In this document: one piece after another, positions 24,523 to 37,400 of the stretch
Position numbering within the stretch: the first letter of the stretch is position 1
Layout: every line of letters begins with the position of its first letter
From: Synaphobranchus kaupii
Taxonomy: Eukaryota > Chordata > Actinopteri > Anguilliformes > Synaphobranchidae
Direction: 5' to 3'
Assembly: GCA_029718625.1 (NCBI GenBank)
Contig: CM056385.1
Coordinates: 27,208,125 to 27,272,124 of the forward strand
DNA length: 64,000 nucleotides
Translations under genes and position numbers: made by a program
The notes under the pieces: model-generated
The model's input: only the letters and a program-made list of their open reading frames with translations
Told to the model about the DNA's origin: nothing
Database searches by the model: none

Positions 24523-25282
24523 CAGGTTGACTTTCCGATGTGAGCCCAAATGGGCGTGGTTAGTTCATGTAGGTGGGGTTCAAACAGGAGATAACAATTC
24601 AGGCCAGGTCAACCACTGACCTATAACTTACTTGCTAGTACCAAGTAAAGTGGTTCCCACTACAAATCCTGTAATTTCAAAAACAGCAACCTGAAATAAA
24701 GCATCTGGGGTCAAGATTTGTGCATGACGTGTGATGACTATCCTCCCCTCAAACTGATACTTACCCAAAAGGCTTATGCAAGCTTTGTTGACCTCTGGAA
24801 ATACTAAAATAAAATGAATTACATGCATGATTCATTTTCTTCAGTGGGAAAAATATGAATATATTTTACAGCAGTGTCAGCGATTTCACAACAGCATTAA
24901 CTAAGTCCCATATGTTGCTGAAAGGCCCTAAACACGTGTCCTCGGTTCACCTAGTCTCAGGGACATTTGGTGATGTTTGGGAGCGCTCCTCGGTTTGAAA
25001 GGAGATGCCTAAGTGTTAGAGCAGGGACTCCATGTGGGACACTACCATAAATATTATACACCTTGAGATGGCTTCTGCAGCCTAAGTGCTCTCGGCACCA
25101 TCCATGCATCTGCTTGTGCACAGGAAATATCCTGGAGTAGACCAGCTTTTTAATTTATAAAACATGCAAAGATACACACCATGGAAAAACCAAGGCCACC
25201 TTCATATATAAAAAATGTGATTTCACATTTGATTCCACGCTGAGAAGCGTATGATTCCAAGCGTTTGATTCCATTCTGTTCC

Positions 25283-25757
25283 AAGAGTGCATCTGCGAGT
25301 AAGAGTGCACTTGTGATTAGGAGGGCATTTGTGAATAAGAGTGCATTTGTTATTAGGAGGACATTTGTGAATAAGAGTGCATTTGTTATTAGGAGGGCAT
25401 TTGTGAATAAGAGTGCATTTGTGATTATGAGGGCACTTGTGAATAAGAGTGCATTTGTTATTAGGAGGGCATTTGTGAATAAGAGTGCATTTGTGATTAT
25501 GAGGGCACTTGTGAATAAGAGTGCATTTGTTATTAGGAGGGCATTTGTGAATAAGAGTGCATTTGTGGTTATGAGGGCATTTGTGAATAAGAGTGCATTT
25601 GTGATTAAGGGGGCATATGTGAGTAAGAGTGCATTTGTAATGAATAGTGCATTTGTAATGAATAGTGCATTTGTGAGTAGGAGTGCATTTGTGAGTAAGA
25701 GTGCATTTGTGATTAGAAGTGCATTTGTGAATAAGAGTGCATTTGTGAGTAAGGGCC
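25283..25757. repeat. 18/36-base minisatellite
   Basis: Alternating 18-base half-units (AAGAGTGCATTTGTGATT and AGGAGGGCATTTGTGAAT) make about 26 half-units in total. The length is a multiple of 3, which explains the 171-codon open frame. More copies of the same unit reappear at 28226-28315. Confidence 0.95.
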
Positions 25758-26104
25758 GGATTCAGAAATGGCCAACTTAAGTCATGCGCTTAAGTGGCTC
25801 TCCTGCGTGGATTAAATGCGAGCTGGCTTACGCCGTGTTCTAACTTGTGTTGCGCAGGTGCTTATCTCAAAATGTGGGTGGTACAGGGCATGATATTTTA
25901 ATTACATGTTTCTTGTACCTGCCCCCCGGGTTGCCAGGTATCTACTAAAAAAATGTTTGTGGGTTTATGCATTTTCAACATGTCAGTGACAGTGCCTTTA
26001 AACCGCATTTGCCTTTTGGAAAATCCTGCATCGTAGTTGCTCTTGCGTGACGGGGGATAGGCATGCAGTGAAGATATTAATACATCACATTGATAAAATT
26101 ATCA

Positions 26105-26400
26105 TACCCAGTGATCATTTAGATGTATAAAAGATGTTTAATAGATGTTTATGTTAGATGTCTAATGGAAGTCTAATAATAGTTCAAAAGTGAAATTTTT
26201 TTCAACGTATATTTGTAGATGTCTATTAGACATTCATATTTGGACCCAATTTCAACCAATTTTTCCAGTGACCATTTAGATGTATAAAAGATGTTTAATA
26301 TACGTATGTCTATGTTAGATGTTAAATGGAAGTCTAAAAATTGTTCAAAAGTGAAAGTTTTATCAACATCTATTTGTTTTTAGACCCAATTTCAAACTAA
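26105..26400. repeat. Two-copy tandem repeat of about 163 bases
   Basis: The string CATTTAGATGTATAAAAGAT occurs at about 26117 and again about 163 bases later. Both are followed by GTTAGATGT…AATGGAAGTCTAA. Confidence 0.8.
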
Positions 26401-26542
26401 TTTCCGATCTTTGCACGTAGTGTCAAATTATTCATCTCCTTACAATTTCCTACAATGCACAAATAAGTCATTACAGAGGCTAATCACAACCCTTATTCAA
26501 GCTGCTTCAGAGAAAAGTAGTAGTTGAAATCTTCACTACTAA

Positions 26543-27489
<947 letters not shown>

Positions 27490-28225
27490 CTGTCACATGC
27501 CGGAAGGATGTGGCCAGGAAGGAGAGAGAATTTAACCTGGAGCACTGATAGATCTACACTGCGGGGAGTTACTTTGCGTTTCCTAATAATTTTGGAGCAG
27601 CTGTGCTCACACAAGTAGGCTACAAAATCGTCTCTCTGTCAAAGCGATTATGATCCAAACACTGTCTATAAATGAGTCCATCTAATATTGGTCTGGTATT
27701 ATATACCAGACAGTCAATCATAGCCTAGCTACTTTTACATATTTTTATTTTTATGACAGCTCTTTGATAACTGTAAGTAGACTATGCAAAGGAAAATAAA
27801 ACCAATATTTTTTTTCAAAGAACATGCACTCATTCTAATATCCATTTTTGCGAAAGTAGCTGCATTTTTCATAATCATCTATTGGCGGCGCTAGACATAA
27901 ACTACGTTTTTTTCTGAACAAAGTTGGGCAGAAAAAAATTATTAAGTTTAAATATATCTTGCAGACACGCCTCCTTTTCATCAAATCTCCACCCCGCGCA
28001 CGTAATGGCGCGTATGTACTGGAGAAACGCTTAAAACAGCTGGACTGTTGGTAGAACTTTGGGTTGTGTAGTTAATAGTGGCAAAATATGTTCATTAGTT
28101 GCTCTGTGCTCCCCAGGGGTGATAATCCAGAATAGGGTATTTGTCGCTCTCCATTCACTTCTATGGGGCAGCTAAAACAGTCTCAAAATGACACTTCTAG
28201 CACGTATACGACCGTGAAAGAATGT
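27490..28225. other. Non-coding, no gene seen
   Basis: This lies between the transposase pseudogene and the second block of the 18-base array. No recognised feature. Confidence 0.45.
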
Positions 28226-28315
28226 AGAGTGCATTTGTGATGACGAGTACATTTGCGAGTAAGAGTGCATTTGTAATTAAGAGTGTATTTGCGAGTAAGA
28301 GTGCATTTGTGAGTT
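28226..28315. repeat. Second block of the 18-base minisatellite
   Basis: Five half-units of the GAGTGCATTTGTGA type occur, the same repeat as 25283-25757, separated from it by 2.5 kb of other sequence. Confidence 0.85.
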
Positions 28316-28834
28316 CTTTTGCCTTTATTTTTCTGACTGTTCTGGCAGGAAGAAAAAAATTGATTTGAGCACTTGTTCATTTAGCTTGCAATGTTCATGT
28401 GTGTAACTTCTGAATTTGTGTGAATAAAAATAGCATTTAAACACGTGTTAATCTGTCCTTGTAAAGAAAACAAAAGCACAACTATGGCCACGCCCTCCCC
28501 AGCACGTGACTTCAGTGCTGGTTTGAATCTAGTAAATTGAAATTGTTTCCGCATATGCGCCAGATTTCCTCCGCTCCCTCTTCTCCCTCACGTCTCATCT
28601 CCACTCGTAAAGGAGTGTGCAGGAGATGCTCCAAACCGCAAAATGAGGTAAGCAAAGAAGGTAATCAAGGGCAGAAGGTCAGCTCATGCCAAATATTAAG
28701 CGTGACAGCAACAGGGTGAGAGACTCAGAACGGAATGTCAATACAAAATTCTACACTGAACCCCCACGGTTGAGTCCTGGGTTGAGTCCTGGGTTCTCTC
28801 CTCCTCTCTCTTTAGCAAGTCCCCTCCCTGCCTT

Positions 28835-29095
28835 ATCATCGCTACACTGATGACACACAGCTCATCATCTCAGCTTGCTTGTAAGACTCAAGCTGGATGA
28901 CAAATCGTTGCCTAAAGCTGAACTTGGCTAAAGCTGAGATACTGTACCACCCCCCCCACCCCCACCACAGACCCCTCCATTCTGCTATTTCTGGGTGTCT
29001 GGCATCTCTGCAGTCAGAACAGCAGACTGAAGACTCACCTCATCAGATTGCACCATGGCTCCCCTCACTCTCTTTAGATATTCTTTCTTTTATTC
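28835..29095 (+). mobile_element. L2-like LINE fragment
   Basis: The + strand reads RYTDDTQLIISA (decayed YADD box), then WMTNRCLKLNLAKAEILY and, past a deletion, LKTHLIRLHH. This is the same protein organisation as the LINE at 13520-15005 but in the opposite orientation. Most of the element is lost. Confidence 0.7.
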
Positions 29096-29593
29096 TTTGA
29101 ATGTCCTTTTGGGAAAATGTTATAGGTATAGCTGTGTAAAAAGTAGGTTTTCTATCTAATGGTAGCTACTTTCTTTTGCTTGTTTGTTAGGTTGACATTA
29201 CAGTTAATTTATTACAAACACCAACATTTCAACAGTGTCTTCCTCACAGCATACACCCTGAGGAAGATACCGTGTCGAAACATTGGTTTCTGTAATAAAC
29301 TACTTGAGCAATATAGTGTGAATATCTTACCTTTTTTATGTATTCCTGGGACTAACACCGATTTTAGATTTTCTAGACTTAGTGTCTGACCAGGCGAGTG
29401 TAGAGGGACTGTGGAGTTGGGGGTGAGAAAACCAGACATGGCACCATTTTATTGTAGGCTAGCTAGCTTTATTGACAGTGGATTGATCAAGCGCTTACCT
29501 AGCTACCAGGCCTTTTTTTAATTCATTCTTTTCCTTCTTTTCCATCTCCATTTTGTTTCACTATTGCTTTGTTCCCCCAGTTCCAAGAACACC

Positions 29594-30596
29594 TACAGTC
29601 AAGCCGGAAAGTCTCCCCACCCCTTTCACCTTCTCCACGTTTTATTACGTTACAGACATATTCCAAAATTGATTAAATTCATTTTTTCCCTCAAAATTCT
29701 ACACACAACACCCCATAATGACAATGTGAAAAAAGTTTTTTTGAAATTTTAGCAAATTTATTAAAAATAAAAAAATAAAATTTCTCATTTACATAAGTAT
29801 TCATACCCTTTGCTTTAACGTATTTTTAAAGTATCATATTTCATATTTGGTCGCATATCCTTTACATGCTGTTACTTCCTGAAGTCTGTGACCATCAACA
29901 TCAAAAAACTGTCGATATCTTATTTTCAGGTACTGTTACAAGCGATACTATAACCTCTCTGCATTTTCTCATTTTCATTTTTTTCATTTTCGGACTCATT
30001 TTCTTATAGAACTCTATGGGGAAAAAAGTCAGGAGAAACAACCCTTAAAGTGATCCATCCACATCTACTCCATATCTGGCAACAGAGTGATGGTTTGGGG
30101 CTCGTTTGATAGCTCAGACCCTTGATAACTTACAGCCATTTAGCCAGCCATGTGTTCCATACTGTACCAGTGTAATTTACAGCTGAATCTAGTCTCACCC
30201 CCCAATTTCCATAGAGATCCATTCAAATGCAGAGAGGTTATAGTATCGCTTGTAACAGTACCTGAAAATAAGATATCGACAGTTTTTTGATGTTGATGGT
30301 CACAGACTTCAGGAAGTAACAGCATGTAAAGGATATGCGACCAAATATGAAATATGATACTTTAAAAATATGTTAAAGCAAAGGGTATGAATACTTATGT
30401 AAATGAGAAATTTTAGTTTTTTATTTTTAATAAATTTGCTAAAATCTCAAAAAAACTTTTTTCACATTGTCATTATGGGGTGTTGTGTGTAGATGTTTGA
30501 GGCAAAAAATGAACTCAATCTATTGTAGTATAAGTCTGTAACGTAATAAAACGTGGAGAAGGTGAAAGGGTGGGGAGACTTTCCGGCTTGACTGTA
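29594..30596. mobile_element. Tc1-ended palindrome, copy C
   Basis: It begins TACAGTCAAGCCGGAAAG and ends with the exact inverse at 30596, at TA targets. Tc1-type arms of about 260 bases flank the foldback core. The left core arm is internally shortened near 29960; the right arm is fuller (to about 30350). It has no transposase. The inner arms and core are nearly identical to copy E (42026-43195), but the outer 75 or so bases differ. Confidence 0.85.
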
Positions 30597-32756
30597 TTTT
30601 ACATCTCTGCTGTTTTTTTACTAGACTAGAGCGCCCAGTTTTCTTTTCGTCTTCTAGCTACCAGGCTAGCTTGCTAATTAGATAGCTAATTTTGAAAATG
30701 TTCACCCTGCTAGATGATTTTTTTTTTTTTTTTTTTAAATAACAATTCATCCAGTTTGTGAATTTGAAAGCACACTGAACTAGTTAGGGTTTTTTCTTGA
30801 ATGTCTACTTGTTGCCTAAAAGCAATAATTCTGAAGATTTCTGCTCAAGCCAAGCACACTGTCACATGTGGACACAGCAGAGCACATTTTTGTTATCAAC
30901 CACAAATTTGCAAGTACTCACATCTAATATTTCCATGTGCCAGTCCTGTCAGGAAAGTATTACAGTATGCTTTGCATCTTTGAGTGTAGTTGTTAACTAA
31001 TCCAACCCTAAATATGATTTTGCAGGCCTATTATGATTCTAGATGATTCCTATACTTTGTGATAATGGACACAGGACATTCCATTACAGGATGCATATTC
31101 AATAGACTCCATGATCTTTAAAGATATAATTCCAATTTGAGTTTAACTGGAAGTTAAGCTGTGTTTGTGTGTGGTGTGTGTGTTGTGTGTGAGACAGATG
31201 TCACAAATAAACAGACTCTGCAGTCAGCAATATAGGCTTTATTAACCCCTATGTAACAATATAAATGTGTGAACAAAGCTGTTTATCTTTGGAAATCAGG
31301 CCTAATCTTTTTTCTTTCTTGATTCAAATTATTCATTTCATCAAGTTTCTTTCCTTCTTTCTTATGTTAAAGGCTGAATTATTTTAGAATTAAGGTCTAC
31401 AATAAAATCAACTGATCACAAAAAAGAACAACATCAATCATTAGTTGAATTTGGAAAATTGTAATATTGATTTTACCAACTTAAAACAAAACACTGTCCA
31501 ATCAGATCAGACAATGAGAAAATTGAAAAAAAACACCCAGATTTCCAAAAATCTTAAATTAACCCCATTTATTTATGAAAACTGTTGGGATTTCAAGAAT
31601 AAATTGATACATACATCAAGGTCCCTTACAAGATTGTCATAAAACACTGTCAAAGTCTTTGTCCCAAAATTGCACATGATGTAAACACAGAAACATGCAC
31701 CTATATCAGCTTTCAAAACATTCAATTCAGGTCATCAAAATAGATCTCATTACAAAATATATTCATTGGTAATATAAACATCCACATAATCTTTTGCAAA
31801 AGAAAAAAAATAATAATAACAATAAATTAAAATCCAGTGGTGTCTAAATTTACCTGTCATTGTGTGGCAAATGTAACAGGTTGACCATTACCCAAAGCCT
31901 AACGTCACTGTTTTCCAAAAAACATTCTGTAAAATAACACTTATTTGCAAAAATATATTTCTATAGACCTACTATAATTAACGGCTGTACAACATATGCA
32001 CCTTTGAGTTGACGTGGACGTCATTAGACTGGGATATTGACAGAAACAGCAGAAAGCTCAGGCAACGAGTTACCCCCGTGCGAGCATTTTAAGACGGCCA
32101 CGGTGGACACATTTCACCCAGACGGGCCTCAGCGTGCAGATCTGGATGTGGGAGCGGAAACACGGACATGGAAACTGCTCTCTCGGGACGGGAAGGGAGA
32201 GAGAGCTGAATGCGATCCCCCAGCGTCTCGCCCTTGAGCAACCAACGACGCACAGCGGACAGTTTAAAACCCCAGCATTTCAATTATGGGGCGTCTGCAT
32301 CATGCCATAAAAACGTATAAAAAATAAATAAATAAAATAAAAAAATCTAAATTGTGCTGCCGGGATGACCAAGGAGAGGAGATGCAGACCCCCAGTGAAG
32401 CCCTGAGTGCCTTGTATTTCCTTCTGCAGCTCGTGCTCATTGCCCTCAAAAACATTATACCATTGTACCAGTCATACAGCGCCACCTGCTGGATACACGC
32501 AATAGCATCAACATGGACCTCTCCCCAGCATTCAGCTGTAGTGTCAAAAACAATGAGCACTCCTTCAGTTCCAGTGTCCCTGTGATTTGACAAACTGAAC
32601 CTGCTACCTGCAGCAAAGCCCAATCAGAAAGCCAGGTTGAGGGCAAACATAAATATGCTGAACTATGCGCTCGGACACCCAGAACACTGCCGCTATTGGT
32701 CTGTACATTCATGTATAACACTGCCATCGGAGGTATAGGTGCTGACAGAACGCTTA
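30597..32756. other. Downstream of RCE1; possible distal 3' UTR
   Basis: No exon was recognised. A minus-strand AATAAA (TTTATT at 31238-31243) is followed on the minus strand by TCTGTTTATTTGTG. It could be a distal polyadenylation signal for RCE1, which would imply a roughly 3-kb 3' UTR; this is weak. A CpG-containing block lies at about 32040-32260. Confidence 0.3.
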
Positions 32757-32890
32757 GGGCCTGATTTACTAAGACCTTTAGCTTTATGATTGGTGCAAAA
32801 CAAATACCATGACCAATCATTGGTTGCGTTATTGGTTTTGCGGGTGCTAAAAGGTTTTGCACATGCTAAAGGTCTTAGTAAATCAGGTCC
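32757..32890. mobile_element. PIF/Harbinger-type MITE
   Basis: This 134-base element has near-perfect terminal inverted repeats, GGGCCTGATTTACTAAGACC on the left and the matching GGACCTGATTTACTAAGACC read from the right. TTA is duplicated at 32754-32756 and 32891-32893. A TTA duplication with these ends fits PIF/Harbinger. Confidence 0.85.
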
Positions 32891-34088
32891 TTATTCTTCT
32901 CTCTGTGTGTCTGAAGGGTGTGACCGGGATAAGGAGCTGAGGGAAGAGCTGCAGTCTGAGAGCCAGCAGGAAGGGCCATCACTGCACACAATCGTAAACT
33001 TAATACAGTGTGTTTAAAAAAAAAATACAATACAATGTACAATACCTGCATATCTGCTGTTTCTTAGAGCTTATAGTACTTTTTGTCTTATTTGCTGGCA
33101 CAAATGTCCCTTTTTGGTTCTTTAAAAAAATAATGATGCTGCTTATTCCTTCTGGAAGCAGAAATTATGCTCTGTAGTAAATTAATCATCAAGGTGTAAA
33201 TCTGAAAAAAAACAAACAATCCTATGCAACACTTACAGATGACTGTATTGTAATGCTACACAATTAACAATAAGATGAATTACTTTAAAAAAATAAAAAT
33301 AAAATAGATATGTTAGTGAGAGAAGGTTAAATCACGTTTTGCAAATCAAATCGGCCATTCTTCATTCAAATACACCTTTGTTTTACCAAAAGCAATCCCT
33401 GATCAGGCCAAGTAGTAGTTATTGCTTTAATCTCCAGTGATGCTCAACGTGAAGCTGCGGTCTCTCTCTCTCTCTCTCTGACATTTGTGTGACCTTTCTG
33501 TCGGTGTTGTGGAAATTATTGGGTTTGTGATATTACATGATGGGTCCATTAGTGTAGCATGTTAATGCAGTCAAACCTTCCCAATTTGTGCACTGTAGTA
33601 GGCATCTGAGGTGTTCAAACGTTTCACAATATAACAATGAAAGGTTTGAAAAATGTTGTACAACATATCAGTTCTTAATGACATAGCGATCCTGACTCAC
33701 ACACTCTACTGTCCCCTGACTCAGCCAATAGCAGGGCAGGACAGAACTCTACTGTCCCCCAACCCAGCCAATAGCAGGACAGGACAAAACTGTGTGATAC
33801 AGGGCTATGTAAACTCAATATCTGAGCATGGCAAAAACAGTTAGTCTCAATAATCGCTATCGCAAAGTGGAAGAGACAGGCTTCAGATTTCTATGGCGGA
33901 GAAATTCTGGAAAGAGGAGTGTGTGAAAGAGCGAGAGAAAACAGAAGAGGAAAAAAGAAAAAGAGAGGGTGGGAGAGAGATAATTAAACAGAGGGACTAA
34001 GAGAGGTAAAGACAGGAACAGAGAGAGGAGTGTAAACAGGTGAGTGATGAGATTTTGCAGTGAGATTGCTTCAGACTTGGCCATGTTG

Positions 34089-34128
<40 letters not shown>

Positions 34129-34262
34129 CAGCCTGAGCTCTCACAGAGGACAACACTGGAGACCTGAGGGGAAGTGGAGCCCCCTGCTGGCGGAGCACCC
34201 CTCCACTTTGTGCCGTCTCCTGGAGGGGGGCGGTGCCCAGGGGGCGGGCGTGGCGGGGGGCG
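32891..34262. other. RCE1 3'-flanking or 3' UTR region
   Basis: It holds a 45-base two-copy repeat at about 33703-33790 (AGCCAATAGCAGG(G/A)CAGGAC), a (CT)n at 33455-33480, a purine-rich block at 33890-34130 and (GA)n at 34096-34122. The RCE1 3' UTR must begin here, but its end cannot be fixed. Confidence 0.4.
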
Positions 34263-34486
34263 TCAGGAGCACACGGCCCGCGGGCTGCCAGCCAGGCTGC
34301 AGATGGGGGCAGAGCCGTAGAAGAAGGGGTCAGTGGCGGGGAAGAAGAGCAGCAGGAAGACGACCACGCCCAGCAGGTAGCAGAGCAGGATGAGCAGGCG
34401 CTGAGGGTGCTCCAGGGCAGCGCTCACCGCAGGGAAACCCATGTAGTTACAGAAGGAGTGGCACAGCACCGGCCCAACCAGGTGAC
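34263..34486 (-). CDS. rce1: RCE1 exon 8 (terminal coding)
   Basis: It encodes residues 249-322, starting [19 protein letters not shown] and ending PRAVCS-stop (TGA, 34265-34263). It carries the third motif, His258 and Asn262, and a very hydrophobic stretch ([19 protein letters not shown]). The acceptor follows TGTCTCCAG. Confidence 0.96.
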
Positions 34487-37400
34487 CTGGAGACACAAGC
34501 ACAATTAAAGCAGAGACAAATACACACGCATACACGCACAGCATGTTGTTTGCATAAATAATAATGTGATTTACATTTTAACCAACAACATACTGTCCAC
34601 TACATAAGAATTTGGCATTGGTTTTTTTGGAGACCATGTTGTTTGCATAAGTATAATGGCAATTACATTTTAACCTATCAGCGATGCAGTCATTTTAGAG
34701 GGCTGCCAATTAGACATAAACACAAAGTAAATATCCGTTAGACAGGATTCAAAATGTAGTTTTTTACTTGTTAGCGCTGGAGCTCCCAACTTCAAAATTT
34801 AGGAGCACCAGGACAAGTATTTACGGTTGCCCAAGTGTTCCAGATTTTAAATTGCAGGTCAGACCATTTCAATTTTGGTTGCATGTGTGACCAAAGGTCA
34901 CAATTTTGAGCACTGATTACAGAAAGAACAGGCTCCATCGTGAAATGCAAATTTGGGGAAATACTTTTTTTCCCAAATCACATACTTTGGTATGTAAAGA
35001 ATAAAGGTAAAGTTACGTAACTTGCTCTGAATAGGGGTCTGCTACATGCCTAAATGTAATGTAAAAGGAAATTAATAAATTCTGGTAAACACTGAGACCA
35101 GACACAGGTGAACCTAACTAATGGCTCAGAAATGTAAATTCCTTTAGAGTTAGATTACCATGTACACGTCACAAGTCTTACACATAACGACACAAACGCA
35201 CGCACGCACCTGTTCTGATAAAGATGAAAGCGGTGTACGCCCCAAAGACAGCAGTGTAGGAGAACTGGAACACTGAAACACAAAACAGTTTCCTCTTCTT
35301 CTCAAATTTATCTCCCACTAATCTAACATCCATCATTGTCATTACATGCTATTTATGTCTATAACTGTTTATGTGACAACCAGCCTGTCTATACATACAA
35401 CCTGGATTCTGGATTGGTTCCTGAAAACTAAGGAATAATTGTGTGTTATTGATACATTTTCAGCATTTCAGTAAATGAACAGGCGGTCACAGTGTTCATT
35501 ACAAGTAGAGTGGTGCTTGGCATTGATATACTGGTAGAGCGGTCCTAGGCACTGATATACTGGTAGAGCGGTGCTGGGCATTGATATACTGGTAGAGTGG
35601 TGCTAGGCATTGATATACTGGTAGAGTGGTGCTGGGCATTGATATACTGGTAGAGTGGTGCTGGGCATTGATATACTGGTAGAGTGGTGCTGGGCATTGA
35701 TATACTGGTAGAGTGGTGCTGGGCATTGATATACTAGAAAAGTGGTGCTGGGCATTGATATACTGGTAGAGTGGCGTTTACAGAATCTTACCTGCAGACA
35801 GAAATATTCCCGATATAGACACCTGTCGGTAGCGCAACAGCTCGATCACGTGGTGGAAATGGGCTGGAATCACACAGTCAGTCAGAACAGGTACAAACTC
35901 ACACAAAGGAAAAAAATAAAACTCACAGACTGGCGTAGAAACAGAGTCTCACGACGTGTGCCGTTTTAATAGGGGGACGGTGCGAAATCTCACAGAGAAA
36001 AGGCCCACATGGGGCATAAAGAAAGGCGTAGACGGACAGGGCCGGAGTTAGACGCTGAAAAGAGGAGCTGTGTCTCAAATTGCATACTTGTGTACTTGTA
36101 AGTACACTTCCAAGGGCACTAAGACGTCTGTAGTACTCAATATGCAAGAATGCAGAGCGCTTAAAAACCCCATAGCTCTACTACAACGTCATAACTCATC
36201 TGGGAAAGGAAAAAATAAATAAATAAAAAACTCTTCTGACATTAGTCAGCAAGAATCACATCCGGTGCAGGTTAGACTGCAACTGACATCTGAAGTATAG
36301 GCAAACAGCTATGCTACAGCAGAAACACATAGCTTGTTATACAAATTTGTGGTGAAGGGATGTTGGTATAGTTTTATTTATAAAGTAAACAGAGGAAATG
36401 CTTAGAGGTATGCAGCCTATATTAAGGTTAAGATGCGGTAAAACATGGGCTGTGTTTAAAATTTCAGGCTTGTGTTCTATCTAGTGCGTATATCAAGCGC
36501 GGAAGTAAGCGGTCACATGATCAAAGTGTGTCCCAAACTCTGTCTGGTATGTTCTCTTGGCGTACTTGGGATGACCGAAAAACAAAGTATGGCTGTGTCT
36601 GAAATTGTATAGTTCCGTACTATTTAACAAACAGTCACGTGATGAAGGAAGTGCGTCCCAAACCTGCAAGCACACTTAGGCTGCGTCTCAATATTCTTCA
36701 CTCCCCACCTCCTTTCCTCCACTCCTCTCCTCCACTAGTCTCCTACCCGGAAATATGCAAAACTGTCTGTACGTTTCAAGTACAAGTAGTTGCATGAACA
36801 GTATACAATATACCTTACATTGCGGTTTGCGTTGAGACATTAATTAATATTTAACAATTAATATGTAATTAATATGAAATCAGCAACATTAGATTAGGAC
36901 ACAAAGATCTGTTTCCGGGGAACAGAGGAGAGGAGGTGGTAGTGGAGGAAAGGAGGGTGCATTTTTTGAGTATTGCGACACACCCCTCGGCTACAATCCA
37001 CCGGGAGTTTTTCTGGCGTACTTGGGAGGACCAAAAAACGAAGCATTCATCCAAGCGTACTTTCCCTATGTGTTTTCGGAGCTGGAAATTAAGATTTGGA
37101 ATTTTCAATACTCAGGTAGGCTAACTGAAAGCCAACACAACTGCCGACACTTGCTCTTTAAGTGGGAAATAAGGAGACTTCTTTTTAAAAAGCTTTTTCT
37201 CAAAAATTGCATATAGGCTAGCCTACATGGCAAGTCAGGGTACAAATGACATTGTGGCAAACATTACACACATCAATAACTAAACATAAATTAAATTAAA
37301 TAAAAACTAAAATACTAATTTGGTGGTAAAAGGCATGTCACGAAAAACAAGACACCAAAACCGACATAGCCCAATATCTATCGGAAAAAAGGATACAAAG

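Noticed and set aside
25283..25757. CRISPR-like repeat array
   Set aside because: The repeats are contiguous with no unique spacers, and this is a vertebrate genome; the same holds for the other tandem arrays.
25265..25780. 171-codon frame with Ser-Ala-Phe-Val repeats
   Set aside because: It is produced by an 18-base minisatellite, with no start context, domain or splice support.
31238..31243. Firm RCE1 polyadenylation site
   Set aside because: An AATAAA on the minus strand is present, but it is 3 kb from the stop codon in AT-rich DNA where such hexamers are common; kept only as a weak possibility.
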